A stretch of 64,000 nucleotides of DNA from Planctomycetota bacterium (GCA_002862085.1 PKCK01000072.1:34921-98920), one strand, 5' to 3'; shown: positions 1 to 8,671, numbered from the stretch's first letter. The notes: a model not told the origin generated them from the letters alone. Program-made: numbers and translations.

Positions 1-1125
1 GGGATCACCGGAACGTTCAATCTCGCCGGGGCGTTCGCCGCCGAGGCCATCGCAAGTCTCGAGACGATCACGCCCGTCCCGCTGGACTTCAACTTCAACG
101 GGATCTGCCACCCCGGCGAGGACGGCAACCCGGACGACCCGAACGGCTTCCGCGCGATCTCCGACCGCGCACTCGACTTCACCGCAGGCGTGCCGGCCAA
201 CCAGATCAGCGATCCGTTCGTCCTGCAGGATCAGGCAGGCGCGCTCGACATCGTCCACCTCGGGAACCGCAACGCGGTCACCAACGGCCTCTGGGCGTTC
301 GAAGCCACGGCCGACGGCGACGACATCGGGACCCAGCCCAACTGGCTCCTGGACCCCGACCAGAGCGTCCCCCAGGTGACGAACCTCGCGACTCCGATCC
401 CGATCGGCTCCAACGCCGAGGGCAGGGTCCTGTTCCAGATCAGCGACGGGGGCGGCAGCTTCGACGTCTTCTTCTCGCTCCAGAGCGGAGGATCCGTCTT
501 CGGGACCGTCTCCGGCGACGATTGGTTCAACGGCACCTTCCTGGGCCGCGGCGCCGTGGACGCCGCCGTGCCGAGCTTCAACCTGAAACTGGAGGTCGGC
601 ACGATCGACCTCTCCGCCGCCGCTGGCGATTCCATCACCGCCGTGAGCTTCAGCAACTCCAGCAACGCCAATGGCGGCGTCGCGATCCTCGCGGTCAACG
701 TCGCGTCGGTCGGTCTCGGCACCAACTACTGCGTGTCGAACGCCAACTCCAGCGGCGGCAGCGCCGTGATGGGCGCCAGGGGCAGCAGCATCGCCGCCAA
801 CAACAACCTCACCCTGCAGGCGTCGGGCATGCCGGCCAACCAGTTCGGCATCTTCGTCGTCGCCGCGGCCCAGAACCAGATCCCGCTCGGCAACGGCTTC
901 CTCTGCATCACCGGCACCATCGGCCGCTACGTCGGACCGGGCCAGATCCGCTCGACCGGCACCACCGGTGCCTTCGAGCTCCCGATCGACCTCCAAGCGA
1001 TTCCGCAGGGCGGGGGCACCGCGGCCACCAATCCTGGGCAGACCTGGAACTTCCAGGCCTGGTTCCGCGACGGCGTCGGCTCCGGCTCCGACTTCACCGA
1101 CGGGATCTCGATCACGTTCCAGTGA
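1..1125 (+). CDS. Secreted protein of unknown function, C-terminal part (5' end outside window)
   Basis: The reading frame is open from base 1, so the gene starts before the window; the GTG at 190 is internal to it. The visible 374 residues are rich in Asn, Gly, Ser and Thr, poor in Lys, and look like extracellular beta-sandwich sequence. No catalytic motif is recognised. The last ~137 residues (from about base 712) begin with GLGTNYC and end with PGQTWNFQAWFRD and a short DG-x-S-x-x-F tail. The same module closes the sugar dehydrogenase-like protein at 5910-7484, so it is a mobile C-terminal domain that may serve in surface sorting or attachment; that role is inference. A paired NYC/FLC cysteine set could form a disulfide. 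The gene reads to a TGA at 1123-1125. Confidence 0.8.
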   Translation, partial: GITGTFNLAGAFAAEAIASLETITPVPLDFNFNGICHPGEDGNPDDPNGFRAISDRALDFTAGVPANQISDPFVLQDQAGALDIVHLGNRNAVTNGLWAFEATADGDDIGTQPNWLLDPDQSVPQVTNLATPIPIGSNAEGRVLFQISDGGGSFDVFFSLQSGGSVFGTVSGDDWFNGTFLGRGAVDAAVPSFNLKLEVGTIDLSAAAGDSITAVSFSNSSNANGGVAILAVNVASVGLGTNYCVSNANSSGGSAVMGARGSSIAANNNLTLQASGMPANQFGIFVVAAAQNQIPLGNGFLCITGTIGRYVGPGQIRSTGTTGAFELPIDLQAIPQGGGTAATNPGQTWNFQAWFRDGVGSGSDFTDGISITFQ

Positions 1126-1636
1126 TGTGATTGGCGGCATCGACCCGCAACGCGCCAGCCCCCTGATGGACTGACACGTTCGTCGATCCGCCCCCTGGCG
1201 CCCCCGCGTCGCAGCTCGTCCTGACGGGCAGCGGCGCGGGGGCGCGCTCGTTCGCGCTCGTCCCGCAGGCTCCACCGCCGCTGTCGAATCCGTGAAGGCC
1301 CTGCTGCGCCTCGGCGTCGCTCCAGCCTCCGAAGCACGCCAGGATCGAGCTGATGGGCTTTCGGATCCAGCGTCCGAGAAGCTGCAGGCCGCCGTTACCG
1401 ACGTGACCGCCTCGGAGCCGACGAGCGCCGATGCAGCCGGTCCAGCAGCAGGGGGATCTCGCCGAGGCCATCCTCCGGGGCCGTCTCGAGCCCGGGGTCG
1501 CTCAGGCGAAGCCTGCAGCATCGTTCAGCGGTGCAGCGGCGGCTCCTGGCCGCGGGAAACGAGCGACGACCTCCTGGTCACCGTCGCCCCCTGAGCGCGG
1601 CGGCACGGCGGCCCGACAGGCGCTCCGGAAGAGCCG
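1126..1636. other. Intergenic region without a convincing gene
   Basis: This 511-base stretch lies between two convergent genes. Several open frames cross it on both strands, but none has convincing protein composition or a supported start. One short frame, about 1167-1295 on the plus strand, reads like the tail of a secreted protein (it contains LVLTGSGAGARSFALVP) yet has no start codon, and may be a decayed gene end. I see no tRNA or strong terminator. Confidence 0.4.
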
Positions 1637-2866
1637 TCAGGCGTCTGCGCGAAAGAAGCCAGTGAGGAACCGCATGAGCGGACCCCGCGGGCTCTCTTCA
1701 CGGGTCTCCGTCTCGGGTGGATGCGCCAGCGCCGGCTCGGGGACCGCGAGGCGCGTCGCCTCGAGCTCCTCCAGGCGCCGCGTGGACGCGCGCAGCCGCT
1801 CTTCCAGAGCAGCCATCTGGTCCGCGTGGCGGTCGCGCTCGGCCGCCCCGAGACGCCGCTCCTCAGCGAGGACGCTCCGCGCGACGTCCGCAGCCCGATC
1901 GGCCTCGTCCAGCCTCTTCTCGAAGCGAATGCGCTCCCGGCTTGCAGCGTCGCGCGCGACGACGAGCTCTGCGGCGCGACGCTGATCGCGCTCGTCGGCC
2001 GCCCGCAGCCGCGACTCCAGTCCGGCCAGCGCAGCCTCGAGCTCGCCGCGCTCACCCTCGGCCCGCGCAGCCGTCGCGGCCGCGCGCTCCTCCACCGCGA
2101 GCCGGGCATCGCGGGCCTCCCGGGCGATCGTCGCTGCGCTCGCGACCGCCGCAGCGATCGCCTCCTCCGCCTTCGCGCCGGCGGCTTCCCGTCGCTCGGC
2201 CGCTTCGGCCAGAGCCGCCTCCGCGGAGTCCTTGAGCGAGCGGACCTCACCGAGGGTCTCCACTCGAGCGGCGCCGAGCGCCTCCGCCGCGGTCTCCCTC
2301 ACGAGGCCCGGCAGACGAACGAGAGCGACCAGCGCGACGCAGGAGACGGCCGTCGCAGCCGCTGCCCCCACGCCGGCCCAGGGGCGTCGTCTGAGCCTCA
2401 GCTCGAGGTCGAGGACACGTCGCTGAGCCATCAGGAGGCTCGCGGTGCTGGCCTGCCGCTCGCGCTCGGCGAGGTCCAGGCGCGTCTCGAGATCCTGCGC
2501 CAGCTCCACGAGAGCGTCCCGCGAAGCCCCGGACGCGAGGACCTCCTCGGCGAGATCGGGTCGTGGATCGCTCACCTCCCGTAGCTCGCGTGCTTCCTCG
2601 TTCGCGGCGGAGGCTTCCACCGCCGCGGCCGGCGCCGCCCTGCCGAGCACGTGGGGAAACAGGTCGGCCAGGTCCACCAGGCGAACCACCCGATCGTCCT
2701 GCCTCCGCCCTGGGGAGCCCTCGTAGAGGAGCTCCCCGGTGTCCGCCAGCGCCGCGATGCGCTCCGGCTCCACGCCGGCCAGGGCCGCCGCCTCCGCGAA
2801 GCTCAACGCCGAGGACGGCTCCAGCGCCTGGGCCGTCGCGAGCCCTTGTTCCGGTGACTCCCCCAC
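1637..2866 (-). CDS. HTH-like, single-pass membrane coiled-coil protein
   Basis: The first ~50 residues resemble a MerR/excisionase-type winged-helix recognition unit (LSFAEAAALAGVEPERIAAL, then a basic turn and VVRLVDLADLFP). An acidic linker, a short coiled coil and one hydrophobic segment (WAGVGAAAATAVSCVALVAL) follow, then about 200 residues of Ala/Glu/Arg heptads and a short tail ending in MRFLTGFFRADA. A DNA-binding-like head tied to a membrane anchor and a long coiled coil suggests a membrane-linked regulator or scaffold, but the function is unknown. The frame stays open to a TTG at 2926; I chose the GTG at 2866 because the conserved-looking sequence begins after it and neither start has a well-spaced ribosome binding site. 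It is divergent from the methyltransferase at 3007. Confidence 0.6.
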   Translation of the reverse strand: MGESPEQGLATAQALEPSSALSFAEAAALAGVEPERIAALADTGELLYEGSPGRRQDDRVVRLVDLADLFPHVLGRAAPAAAVEASAANEEARELREVSDPRPDLAEEVLASGASRDALVELAQDLETRLDLAERERQASTASLLMAQRRVLDLELRLRRRPWAGVGAAAATAVSCVALVALVRLPGLVRETAAEALGAARVETLGEVRSLKDSAEAALAEAAERREAAGAKAEEAIAAAVASAATIAREARDARLAVEERAAATAARAEGERGELEAALAGLESRLRAADERDQRRAAELVVARDAASRERIRFEKRLDEADRAADVARSVLAEERRLGAAERDRHADQMAALEERLRASTRRLEELEATRLAVPEPALAHPPETETREESPRGPLMRFLTGFFRADA

Positions 2867-3006
2867 GCCAGGATCGTACGAATCCTGGAGCCCCGATCTC
2901 AACGACCGCCGCGACGAGCCGTACAACCCTCCCGGTCGCGCAGATATACGCCAGGGAGCGCCGTTCCGGCGAGCGCGCGGGTCCGCCGTCTGGCACCCTT
3001 CGCGCC

Positions 3007-3996
3007 ATGAGCGACGGCTACTCCAGCGACCACGACTACTTCGCGAGTTACGCGGATCCGGGCGTGCACCGCCTGATGATCCAGGACCACGCCCGAACCG
3101 ACGCCTACAGGCGCGCGATCGAGAAGATGGCGAAGGGGAAGCGCGTGCTCGACATCGGCACGGGGACCGGGATCCTGTCGATGTTCGCGGCGCGCGCTGG
3201 CGCCGCGCAGGTGGACGCGGTCGACAGCTCCGCGATCATCGATCTCGCCCGCGAGATCGCCAGCGACAACGGACTGGACGGCCAGATTCGATTTCATCGC
3301 GGACGCGCGGAGGAGCTCGACCTCGACCAGGAGTACGACCTCGTCATCTCCGAATGGATGGGCTTCTTCGGACTCGCGGAGCTGATGTTCGAGTCGGTCA
3401 TCGACGCGCGCGATCGATACCTCGCGCCCGGCGGTCGCATGCTGCCAGGCCAGCTCCGCCTCCGGGTCGCACCGGTCTGCGACAGTCATGTTCACGAGGA
3501 CCTCGGCATCGGCCTCTGGGAGCGCCCCGTCTATGGATTCGATTTCTCGCGGATCCTCGAGACCGAGGTCCAGAGCTTCATCACAGCCGCCTGTGACCTG
3601 AAGCCCTCGAGCCTGCTCGGACGCGCGGTCACCGTCCTCGACCTCGACCTCGACGACGCGACGGCGGACGACTTCTTCTTCACCTCGGCGGAGAGCATGA
3701 CCATCGAGCAGGAGGGCACCGTGCACGGATTCGGCGGGTGGTTCGAGGTCGATCTCGCCGATGACGTCGAGCTCAGCTGCTCCCCCATGCACGTCCAGAC
3801 CCACTGGCGCCAGTCCTTCTTCCCGGTGCGTCCGTTCCCGGTCGAGCGCGGCGACGTCATTCGCTTCGCCATGAAGGCCCAGCGCGCCGAGGTGGGCGAC
3901 CAGCGGCTGCCGGTCTACTTCATCGATGGCGAGATGCTCCGCGACGATCGCGTCGTCCACCGCTTCTTCTATCGCCACCACGGTTCCTTCGAGTAA
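3007..3996 (+). CDS. Protein arginine N-methyltransferase (PRMT) homologue
   Basis: This 329-residue protein carries the full PRMT signature set. An N-terminal YFASY motif (11-15) is followed by the SAM-binding motif I VLDIGTGTGILSMFAARAGA (47-66) with an acidic residue (D73) after strand 2. The double-E loop has E116 and E125 nine residues apart inside SEWMGFFGLAE, the spacing seen in eukaryotic PRMTs. The motif ARD-x-YLAPGG follows at 133-142. A WERPVYGFDFS stretch (170-180) matches the start of the PRMT beta-barrel/dimerisation region, and the PRMT-specific THW loop is T264-H265-W266 (VQTHWRQSFF). PRMTs transfer methyl groups from SAM to arginine guanidino nitrogens; the length fits a bare catalytic core, probably cytosolic. 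The substrate is unknown. The ATG at 3007 sits directly before the conserved N-terminus. PRMTs are chiefly eukaryotic, so a complete bacterial copy is notable. Confidence 0.88.
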   Translation: MSDGYSSDHDYFASYADPGVHRLMIQDHARTDAYRRAIEKMAKGKRVLDIGTGTGILSMFAARAGAAQVDAVDSSAIIDLAREIASDNGLDGQIRFHRGRAEELDLDQEYDLVISEWMGFFGLAELMFESVIDARDRYLAPGGRMLPGQLRLRVAPVCDSHVHEDLGIGLWERPVYGFDFSRILETEVQSFITAACDLKPSSLLGRAVTVLDLDLDDATADDFFFTSAESMTIEQEGTVHGFGGWFEVDLADDVELSCSPMHVQTHWRQSFFPVRPFPVERGDVIRFAMKAQRAEVGDQRLPVYFIDGEMLRDDRVVHRFFYRHHGSFE

Positions 3997-4037
3997 CCAG
4001 CGAATCGCGCGCGCGGCGCGCACACCCGCGCCGGCGC

Positions 4038-5633
4038 TCAGCGATCGCCCTCTGCGCCCCCCAAGGCCTCGGCGTAGCCGAGCCCGGCGAGCCCTGCGGC
4101 CTGCTCCCGGTCGAACTCGGACGGGAGCGGGGCCGCCCCGGCGCGCCAGCGCGCCAGCTCTTCGCCGAGCCGGTCGGCCGCCGCCCGCGCCTCCGCGTCG
4201 CCTCCGCCGAGCAGACGGTCCTGTCGCTCGGCAGGGTCCGCGCTCAGGTCGAAGAGCATCTCGAGCCCGAGGTATCCAGCCCTGACGAGCTTCCATCGCC
4301 CCAGGCGCACCGCGACCGGCTTGCGCTCTCCACGCCACTTCAGCTCGGACGCCTCGAGCGCCGCGCCAGGCTGTGTCGCCTCGCTGAACACCGCCCGCTC
4401 CACGAGGCTCCCGCCTCCACCCCGCACCGCGGCTGCGAGCGAGCGGCCGTCGAGGTCGACGGCACCCGCGGAGACGCCGGCGAGGTCGAGCACCGTGGGC
4501 ATCACGTCCACGCCCGACACCGGCGTGTCCACGACCAGCCCGCTGCCGAGGCCCGCGGTCCCGGGTCCGCGCACGATGAGCGGGACGCTGACCTCGGGCT
4601 GGCCGACCCAGAGACCATGGTTCCAGGCGTTCGGCCCGTCCCAGAAGGTCTCGCCGTGGTCCGCCGTGATCACGACCAGCGCGTCCTCGAGCACCCCGAG
4701 CCGCTGCAGCCCGAGGAGCAAGCGGCCGATCTCGCGGTCCATGTGGGTCACCTCGCCCCTGTAGAGCCGTTCGAGCTGGCGACCAGCCTCCGTGGGAACC
4801 CCCGAGGCGTTCCTGACCAGCTCCTCGGGCAGCCCACCCGTGATCACGCCCTGCTGCCCTCCGGCGCTTCGCCCGAGCGCTCGCACCTGCTGCTGGACGA
4901 CCGCGGCCTCGATGGCCGCGAAGTCCCCGGCGGCGAGCTCGGCTCCGTATCGCTCGACCTCGGAGGCCGGCGGCGCGTAGGGCGCGTGGGGATCGAAGTA
5001 CTGCGCGAACAGGAACAGCCGCGCATCGTCCGCCCCCGCCCGCGCGAGCGTCTCCTCGGTGTGCGCGAGGATCCTGTCGGTCAGCGTGGCCGCGTCCCGC
5101 TGGCTCTGGTCGTTACCGTCCTGGCGGGCGGCTTCGTCGAAGTCCTCGTCCCAGTGGACGAAGCCCTGATCGATCCCCGTGCGCCCCGTGAGCGCCGCGG
5201 AGCCGAGGAAGCCTGCGCACCAGAAGCCCGCCTCGTCCAGGAGCTCCGCGAGCGTCAGCGCCCGCTCCGAGAGAGTGAACCCGTTGCGTGGGACGCCGTG
5301 CCGATGGGGATAGGTCCCGGTCATGATCGACGCGTGGGACGCGAGCGTCGTCGAGGCGGCCGACGAGCAGGAGGCGAAGCGCACGCCCTCCGACGCGAGC
5401 TGATCGAGCGCAGGGGTCTGCACCGCGGGATTCCCGTAGCAGCCCAGGTGATCCGCGCGCGTGGTGTCGAGCGTGACCAGGATGATGTGTCGCACCTTGG
5501 GACCGGCGTCGCCGCCCCCGCATGCGCCGACAAGACACAGCAGACCCAGGAGAGCGAGGGCTTCTCGCGTTCGGGACCGTCCGGGGCGTCTCTTACGCGC
5601 GGTCGCGGTTCGCGGTCGGGAGGGGTCACTCAT
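4038..5633 (-). CDS. Sulfatase-superfamily lipoprotein with threonine in place of the formylglycine cysteine
   Basis: A basic N-terminus and hydrophobic segment end in the lipobox LVGAC (Cys38), so the 531-residue protein is probably a lipoprotein. The alkaline phosphatase/sulfatase fold follows: metal-site DTTRADHLGCYG (56-67), the active-site helix ASIMTGTYPHRHGV (101-114) and the distal metal-site TADHGE. In ordinary sulfatases the nucleophile is Cys or Ser in C/S-x-P-x-R and is matured to formylglycine. Here the aligned residues are T96-L-A-S-H100, so formylglycine chemistry is not expected and Thr96 is the likely nucleophile, as in phosphate- and phosphonate-acting relatives. The substrate could be a sulfate or phosphate ester or a phospho-lipid group. 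It is divergent from the secreted dehydrogenase at 5910. The ATG at 5633 is chosen because it gives a normal signal peptide. Confidence 0.85.
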   Translation of the reverse strand: MSDPSRPRTATARKRRPGRSRTREALALLGLLCLVGACGGGDAGPKVRHIILVTLDTTRADHLGCYGNPAVQTPALDQLASEGVRFASCSSAASTTLASHASIMTGTYPHRHGVPRNGFTLSERALTLAELLDEAGFWCAGFLGSAALTGRTGIDQGFVHWDEDFDEAARQDGNDQSQRDAATLTDRILAHTEETLARAGADDARLFLFAQYFDPHAPYAPPASEVERYGAELAAGDFAAIEAAVVQQQVRALGRSAGGQQGVITGGLPEELVRNASGVPTEAGRQLERLYRGEVTHMDREIGRLLLGLQRLGVLEDALVVITADHGETFWDGPNAWNHGLWVGQPEVSVPLIVRGPGTAGLGSGLVVDTPVSGVDVMPTVLDLAGVSAGAVDLDGRSLAAAVRGGGGSLVERAVFSEATQPGAALEASELKWRGERKPVAVRLGRWKLVRAGYLGLEMLFDLSADPAERQDRLLGGGDAEARAAADRLGEELARWRAGAAPLPSEFDREQAAGLAGLGYAEALGGAEGDR

Positions 5634-5778
5634 GGGGCCTGGGCGCAGCATAGAGCCCGAAGGCCGGTCCCCGTACGGCCCGCGGCCCCTGGATCGAGGA
5701 GAAGACCGGGAAGATCCCGGGGAGCAGAGACGCAGGGGATTTCCTCGTTCTGGGAACATCCCGCGCTTCCCCTTCGCC

Positions 5779-5813
5779 TTGACACCGTCGCGCCAGCCCT
5801 CGATCCTGAAGGG
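5779..5813 (+). promoter_or_regulatory. Possible sigma70-type promoter for the dehydrogenase gene
   Basis: A consensus TTGACA hexamer at 5779-5784 is followed after 17 bases by a weak GATCCT in the -10 position, about 100 bases before the ATG at 5910. A perfect -35 hexamer is uncommon in DNA this GC-rich, but the poor -10 keeps the call tentative. Confidence 0.22.
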
Positions 5814-5909
5814 CAGGGCCCGATCGGCCCCGAGGGCTCCGTCCCACGCTCGTGCGAGCCGTGGTTCGACGAGGCCCCCCCTTCTCCCTGTAAGTCACAG
5901 ACGCCGCCC

Positions 5910-7484
5910 ATGCTCCGTCAATCCCTCTTCGCCGGCCTCGCCGCCGCCGGCCTCGCGCTCAGCGCCGAGCCGGCCAGCGCCCAGACGACGCTCACCACTG
6001 AGCTCTTCGTCCAAGGCGTCTCCCAGGCCACCGACCTCACCTTCGCCCCCGGCGACCCGACGCGGGTCTTCATCGTCCAGCAGGGCGGGATCATCCGCGT
6101 GGTCGAGAACGGCACGCTGCTCAGCACGCCGTTCCTCAACATCGACCCGCTGGTCCTCTCGGGCGGCGAGCGCGGCCTCCTCGGCCTCGCCTTCCACCCC
6201 GACTACCAGAGCAACGGCCGCTTCTTCGTCAACTACACCAACAACTCCGGCAACACCCGCGTCGCCGAGTTCGCGGTGACGGCGAACCCGAACGTCGCGA
6301 GCAACACCGTCGTCCGGACGATCGCCTCGATCAACCAGGACTTCAGCAACCACAACGGCGGCTGCATCAAGTTCGGGCCCGATGGGATGCTCTACGTCGG
6401 CATGGGTGACGGCGGCTCCGGCAACGACCCGAACCAGCGCGCCCAGAACGGCAACTCGCTCCTGGGCAAGATGCTCCGTTACGACGTGGACATCGCCGCG
6501 CCGTACATCCCCTCGGACAACCCGTTCCTCGGGACCTCCGGCGTCAACAACGCCATCTGTCACATCGGCCTCCGCAACCCGTGGCGCTTCACCTTCGATC
6601 GCCAGACGGGCGACATGTGGATCGGCGACGTCGGGCAGAACCAGCGCGAGGAGATCGACTTCATCCCCGCCGGCGTCCTCGGCGAGAACCTGGGCTGGCG
6701 CTGCAAGGAAGGCAACCGCTGCACCGGTCTCTCCGGCTGCTCGTGCACCAACGGCGCGCTGGTCGATCCGATCCGCGAATACACCCACTCCGGTGGCAAC
6801 TGCTCGGTCACGGGCGGAATGATCTACCGCGGGAGCGCGATCCCGGATCTCGCCGGCACCTACTTCTACGCGGACTACTGCTCCAGTCAGATCTGGAGCC
6901 TGAAGTACAACGGCAGCTCGGTGACCGACTTCACCAACCGGACCTCCGAGCTCGACCCCCCCGGTAGCCTCTCGATCAACGGCATCCGTTCCTTCGGCGA
7001 GGACCACGACGGCGAGGTCTACATCGTCACGAGCAGCAGGGTCTTCAAGATCGTCCCCGAACCGCCGCAGTGCGGCTGGAACAACTACTGCCAGGGCCTC
7101 CCGTCCCTCGCCGGCGTGCCGGCGAACATGTTCGGCCTCGGCAGCTCCAGCATCTCGGCCAACGACTTCCGCGTCGGCGCCGCTGGCACCGTGCCGGGGA
7201 CCTTCGGCCTGTTCTTCTACGGCGACACGCAGGTACAGATCGCGAGCAGCAACGGCAACCTCTGCGTCGGCGGCGGACTGCACCGTTTCCAGGTCGTCAA
7301 CCAGTCGGACATCTTCGGAAGCGTCATCCAGCAGGTGGATTACGGGACGGCGCCGTTCAACACCGGCGTGTCGACCATCAACCCGGGTGACACGTGGAAC
7401 TTCTCCTTCTGGTTCCGCGACAACCAAGGCGGCCAGGCCGGCTGGAACTTCGCCGACGGCCTGTCGGTCCTGTTCTGCCCCTGA
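5910..7484 (+). CDS. Secreted PQQ-type glucose/sorbosone dehydrogenase-like protein
   Basis: A 24-residue signal peptide (cleavage after EPASA) precedes a six-bladed propeller of the soluble glucose/sorbosone dehydrogenase family. Diagnostic stretches are GGERGLLGLAFHPDY, the catalytic-type histidine in SNHNGGCIKFGPDG (His148), YVGMGDGGSGNDP, GLRNPWRFTFDR and GENLGWRCKEG. The family oxidises aldose sugars with PQQ and calcium in the periplasm or outside the cell. After the propeller, residues ~388-524 form the C-terminal module also found in the protein at 1-1125 (NYC near its start, NPGDTWNFSFWFRD near its end). Extra cysteines in the propeller suggest disulfides and export. The ATG at 5910 was chosen over a long upstream open frame because the signal peptide begins there; that upstream frame is antisense to the sulfatase gene. 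Confidence 0.85.
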   Translation: MLRQSLFAGLAAAGLALSAEPASAQTTLTTELFVQGVSQATDLTFAPGDPTRVFIVQQGGIIRVVENGTLLSTPFLNIDPLVLSGGERGLLGLAFHPDYQSNGRFFVNYTNNSGNTRVAEFAVTANPNVASNTVVRTIASINQDFSNHNGGCIKFGPDGMLYVGMGDGGSGNDPNQRAQNGNSLLGKMLRYDVDIAAPYIPSDNPFLGTSGVNNAICHIGLRNPWRFTFDRQTGDMWIGDVGQNQREEIDFIPAGVLGENLGWRCKEGNRCTGLSGCSCTNGALVDPIREYTHSGGNCSVTGGMIYRGSAIPDLAGTYFYADYCSSQIWSLKYNGSSVTDFTNRTSELDPPGSLSINGIRSFGEDHDGEVYIVTSSRVFKIVPEPPQCGWNNYCQGLPSLAGVPANMFGLGSSSISANDFRVGAAGTVPGTFGLFFYGDTQVQIASSNGNLCVGGGLHRFQVVNQSDIFGSVIQQVDYGTAPFNTGVSTINPGDTWNFSFWFRDNQGGQAGWNFADGLSVLFCP

Positions 7485-7505
7485 TCCCATCCCCGGATCC
7501 TGCGC

Positions 7506-7542
7506 GAAGGGCCGCCGCCGACTCGTTCGGCGGCGGCCCTTC
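7506..7542. terminator. Strong hairpin between convergent genes
   Basis: A perfect 16-base-pair stem (7506-7521 with 7527-7542) closes a 5-base loop. It lies 21 bases after the dehydrogenase stop and just beyond the end of the convergent gene at 7566, so it can act in both directions. No clear T-run follows, so termination strength is uncertain. Confidence 0.7.
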
Positions 7543-7565
7543 GCCGTACCCAACGAGGTCACGCG

Positions 7566-8594
7566 TCAGGCGAAGCCTTCGCGGTCGGGGTCCGCTCTGG
7601 CCTCGAGGAACGCGCCCATCAGCCCCTTCTTGATTCCCGCGCGTGCGTCGGAGTCGTCGAGGCCCTGAACGTCACGAACGGTCGCGTCCCCGCCCCCATC
7701 GACGCCGTCGAGCGCCGTCAGGATGGCGAGCGCTTGCGCATCGGCCTCCAGCGACCCCGTGAGTTCTGCGATGCGGCCGTTGAGCCGCTCGATGTCGCGC
7801 TTGAAAGCCGCCGCGTCCTCGACGTCGGCGACGCCGGCGATCTTCTCCTTGAACTCCTGGACGGTCCGCTCGAGCTCGTTCTCGCGCCGCGTCCTCGCGT
7901 CAGCGGCAGCGGACCCCATGACCTCCTCGGCGACGATGCTCGCAGCGGAGATGAGATCCGCCCCCTCGCTGACGAGGCCCTCGAGGCGCTGGCGAGATCC
8001 CATCACCTCGGCGCGGTCGAGCAGCTCCTCGAGCTCCTGGCGACCGACGGGCTCTCGTTCCCGCTCGCAGAGCTGGGGCAGCTCCATCTGAACGATTCTG
8101 TCGCCGCCGCTTCCGGCGGCCACCCTGACCCCCTCCTCGGCGACCCGTTCCAGGGTCGCGAAGTTCTTCGCACCGGGGTCCTGGTTGTGGGAGAGTCCGA
8201 TCGACAGCGTCACGCTCAGAGTGCGATCGTCGAGCTGGAAGACCAGCTCGCGCGCGCCGGCGAGGAGCCGCTCTCCGATGGCCTTCCCTGCCTTCGGCTC
8301 GGTGTGCGGTACGAGCACGACGAGGCGATCGTCGATGACGTAGCCGAGCAGGTCCCCAGCTCTCATGGCTTTCTTGACGAGATCCACAACCGACATCAGC
8401 ACCTCGTGCTTCGATTCGTCGCCATGAATCGTCCGGATCTGGGCGAGGTGGTCGACCTGGATCAAGAGACACGCGACGGGGTACGAGTAGCGCGCGCCGC
8501 GCTCGAACTCGACCTGCATCAGCCCGCGCACCTCGTCGCGACTGAAGAGCGCGTTCCCGCGGGCGCTGAAGCTGAGTGTGGCGGTGTTCGACAT
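7566..8594 (-). CDS. Degenerate GGDEF-domain protein with C-terminal coiled coil
   Basis: Residues ~17-155 follow the GGDEF (diguanylate cyclase) fold: the metal-type D48 in LLIQVDHLAQIRTIHG and the terminal SVTLSIGLSHN strand are recognisable. The GGDEF signature itself is replaced by YVIDDRL (85-91), so cyclase activity is not expected; such domains usually bind c-di-GMP or GTP, or act structurally. The rest (about 200-342) is charged, with long helices and a probable coiled coil. No membrane segment or receiver domain is seen, so it is probably a cytosolic signalling or scaffold protein. The ATG at 8594 begins just before the fold. A long hairpin separates it from the large upstream gene. 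Confidence 0.72.
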   Translation of the reverse strand: MSNTATLSFSARGNALFSRDEVRGLMQVEFERGARYSYPVACLLIQVDHLAQIRTIHGDESKHEVLMSVVDLVKKAMRAGDLLGYVIDDRLVVLVPHTEPKAGKAIGERLLAGARELVFQLDDRTLSVTLSIGLSHNQDPGAKNFATLERVAEEGVRVAAGSGGDRIVQMELPQLCEREREPVGRQELEELLDRAEVMGSRQRLEGLVSEGADLISAASIVAEEVMGSAAADARTRRENELERTVQEFKEKIAGVADVEDAAAFKRDIERLNGRIAELTGSLEADAQALAILTALDGVDGGGDATVRDVQGLDDSDARAGIKKGLMGAFLEARADPDREGFA

Positions 8595-8671
8595 AGCTGG
8601 TGAGGGCGGCACCCGTCCGGGTCTGCACTTGTGGCCCGGCATGGAGTCGGGGTGACCACGGGAACGTCGAC

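Noticed and set aside
1167..1295. Short frame resembling the end of a secreted protein
   Set aside because: No start codon and too short to decide; kept only as a note that a decayed gene end may be present.
4617..5909. N-terminal extension of the sugar dehydrogenase by ~430 residues
   Set aside because: It is the antisense of the sulfatase-fold gene, and the true gene has a clear signal peptide at 5910.
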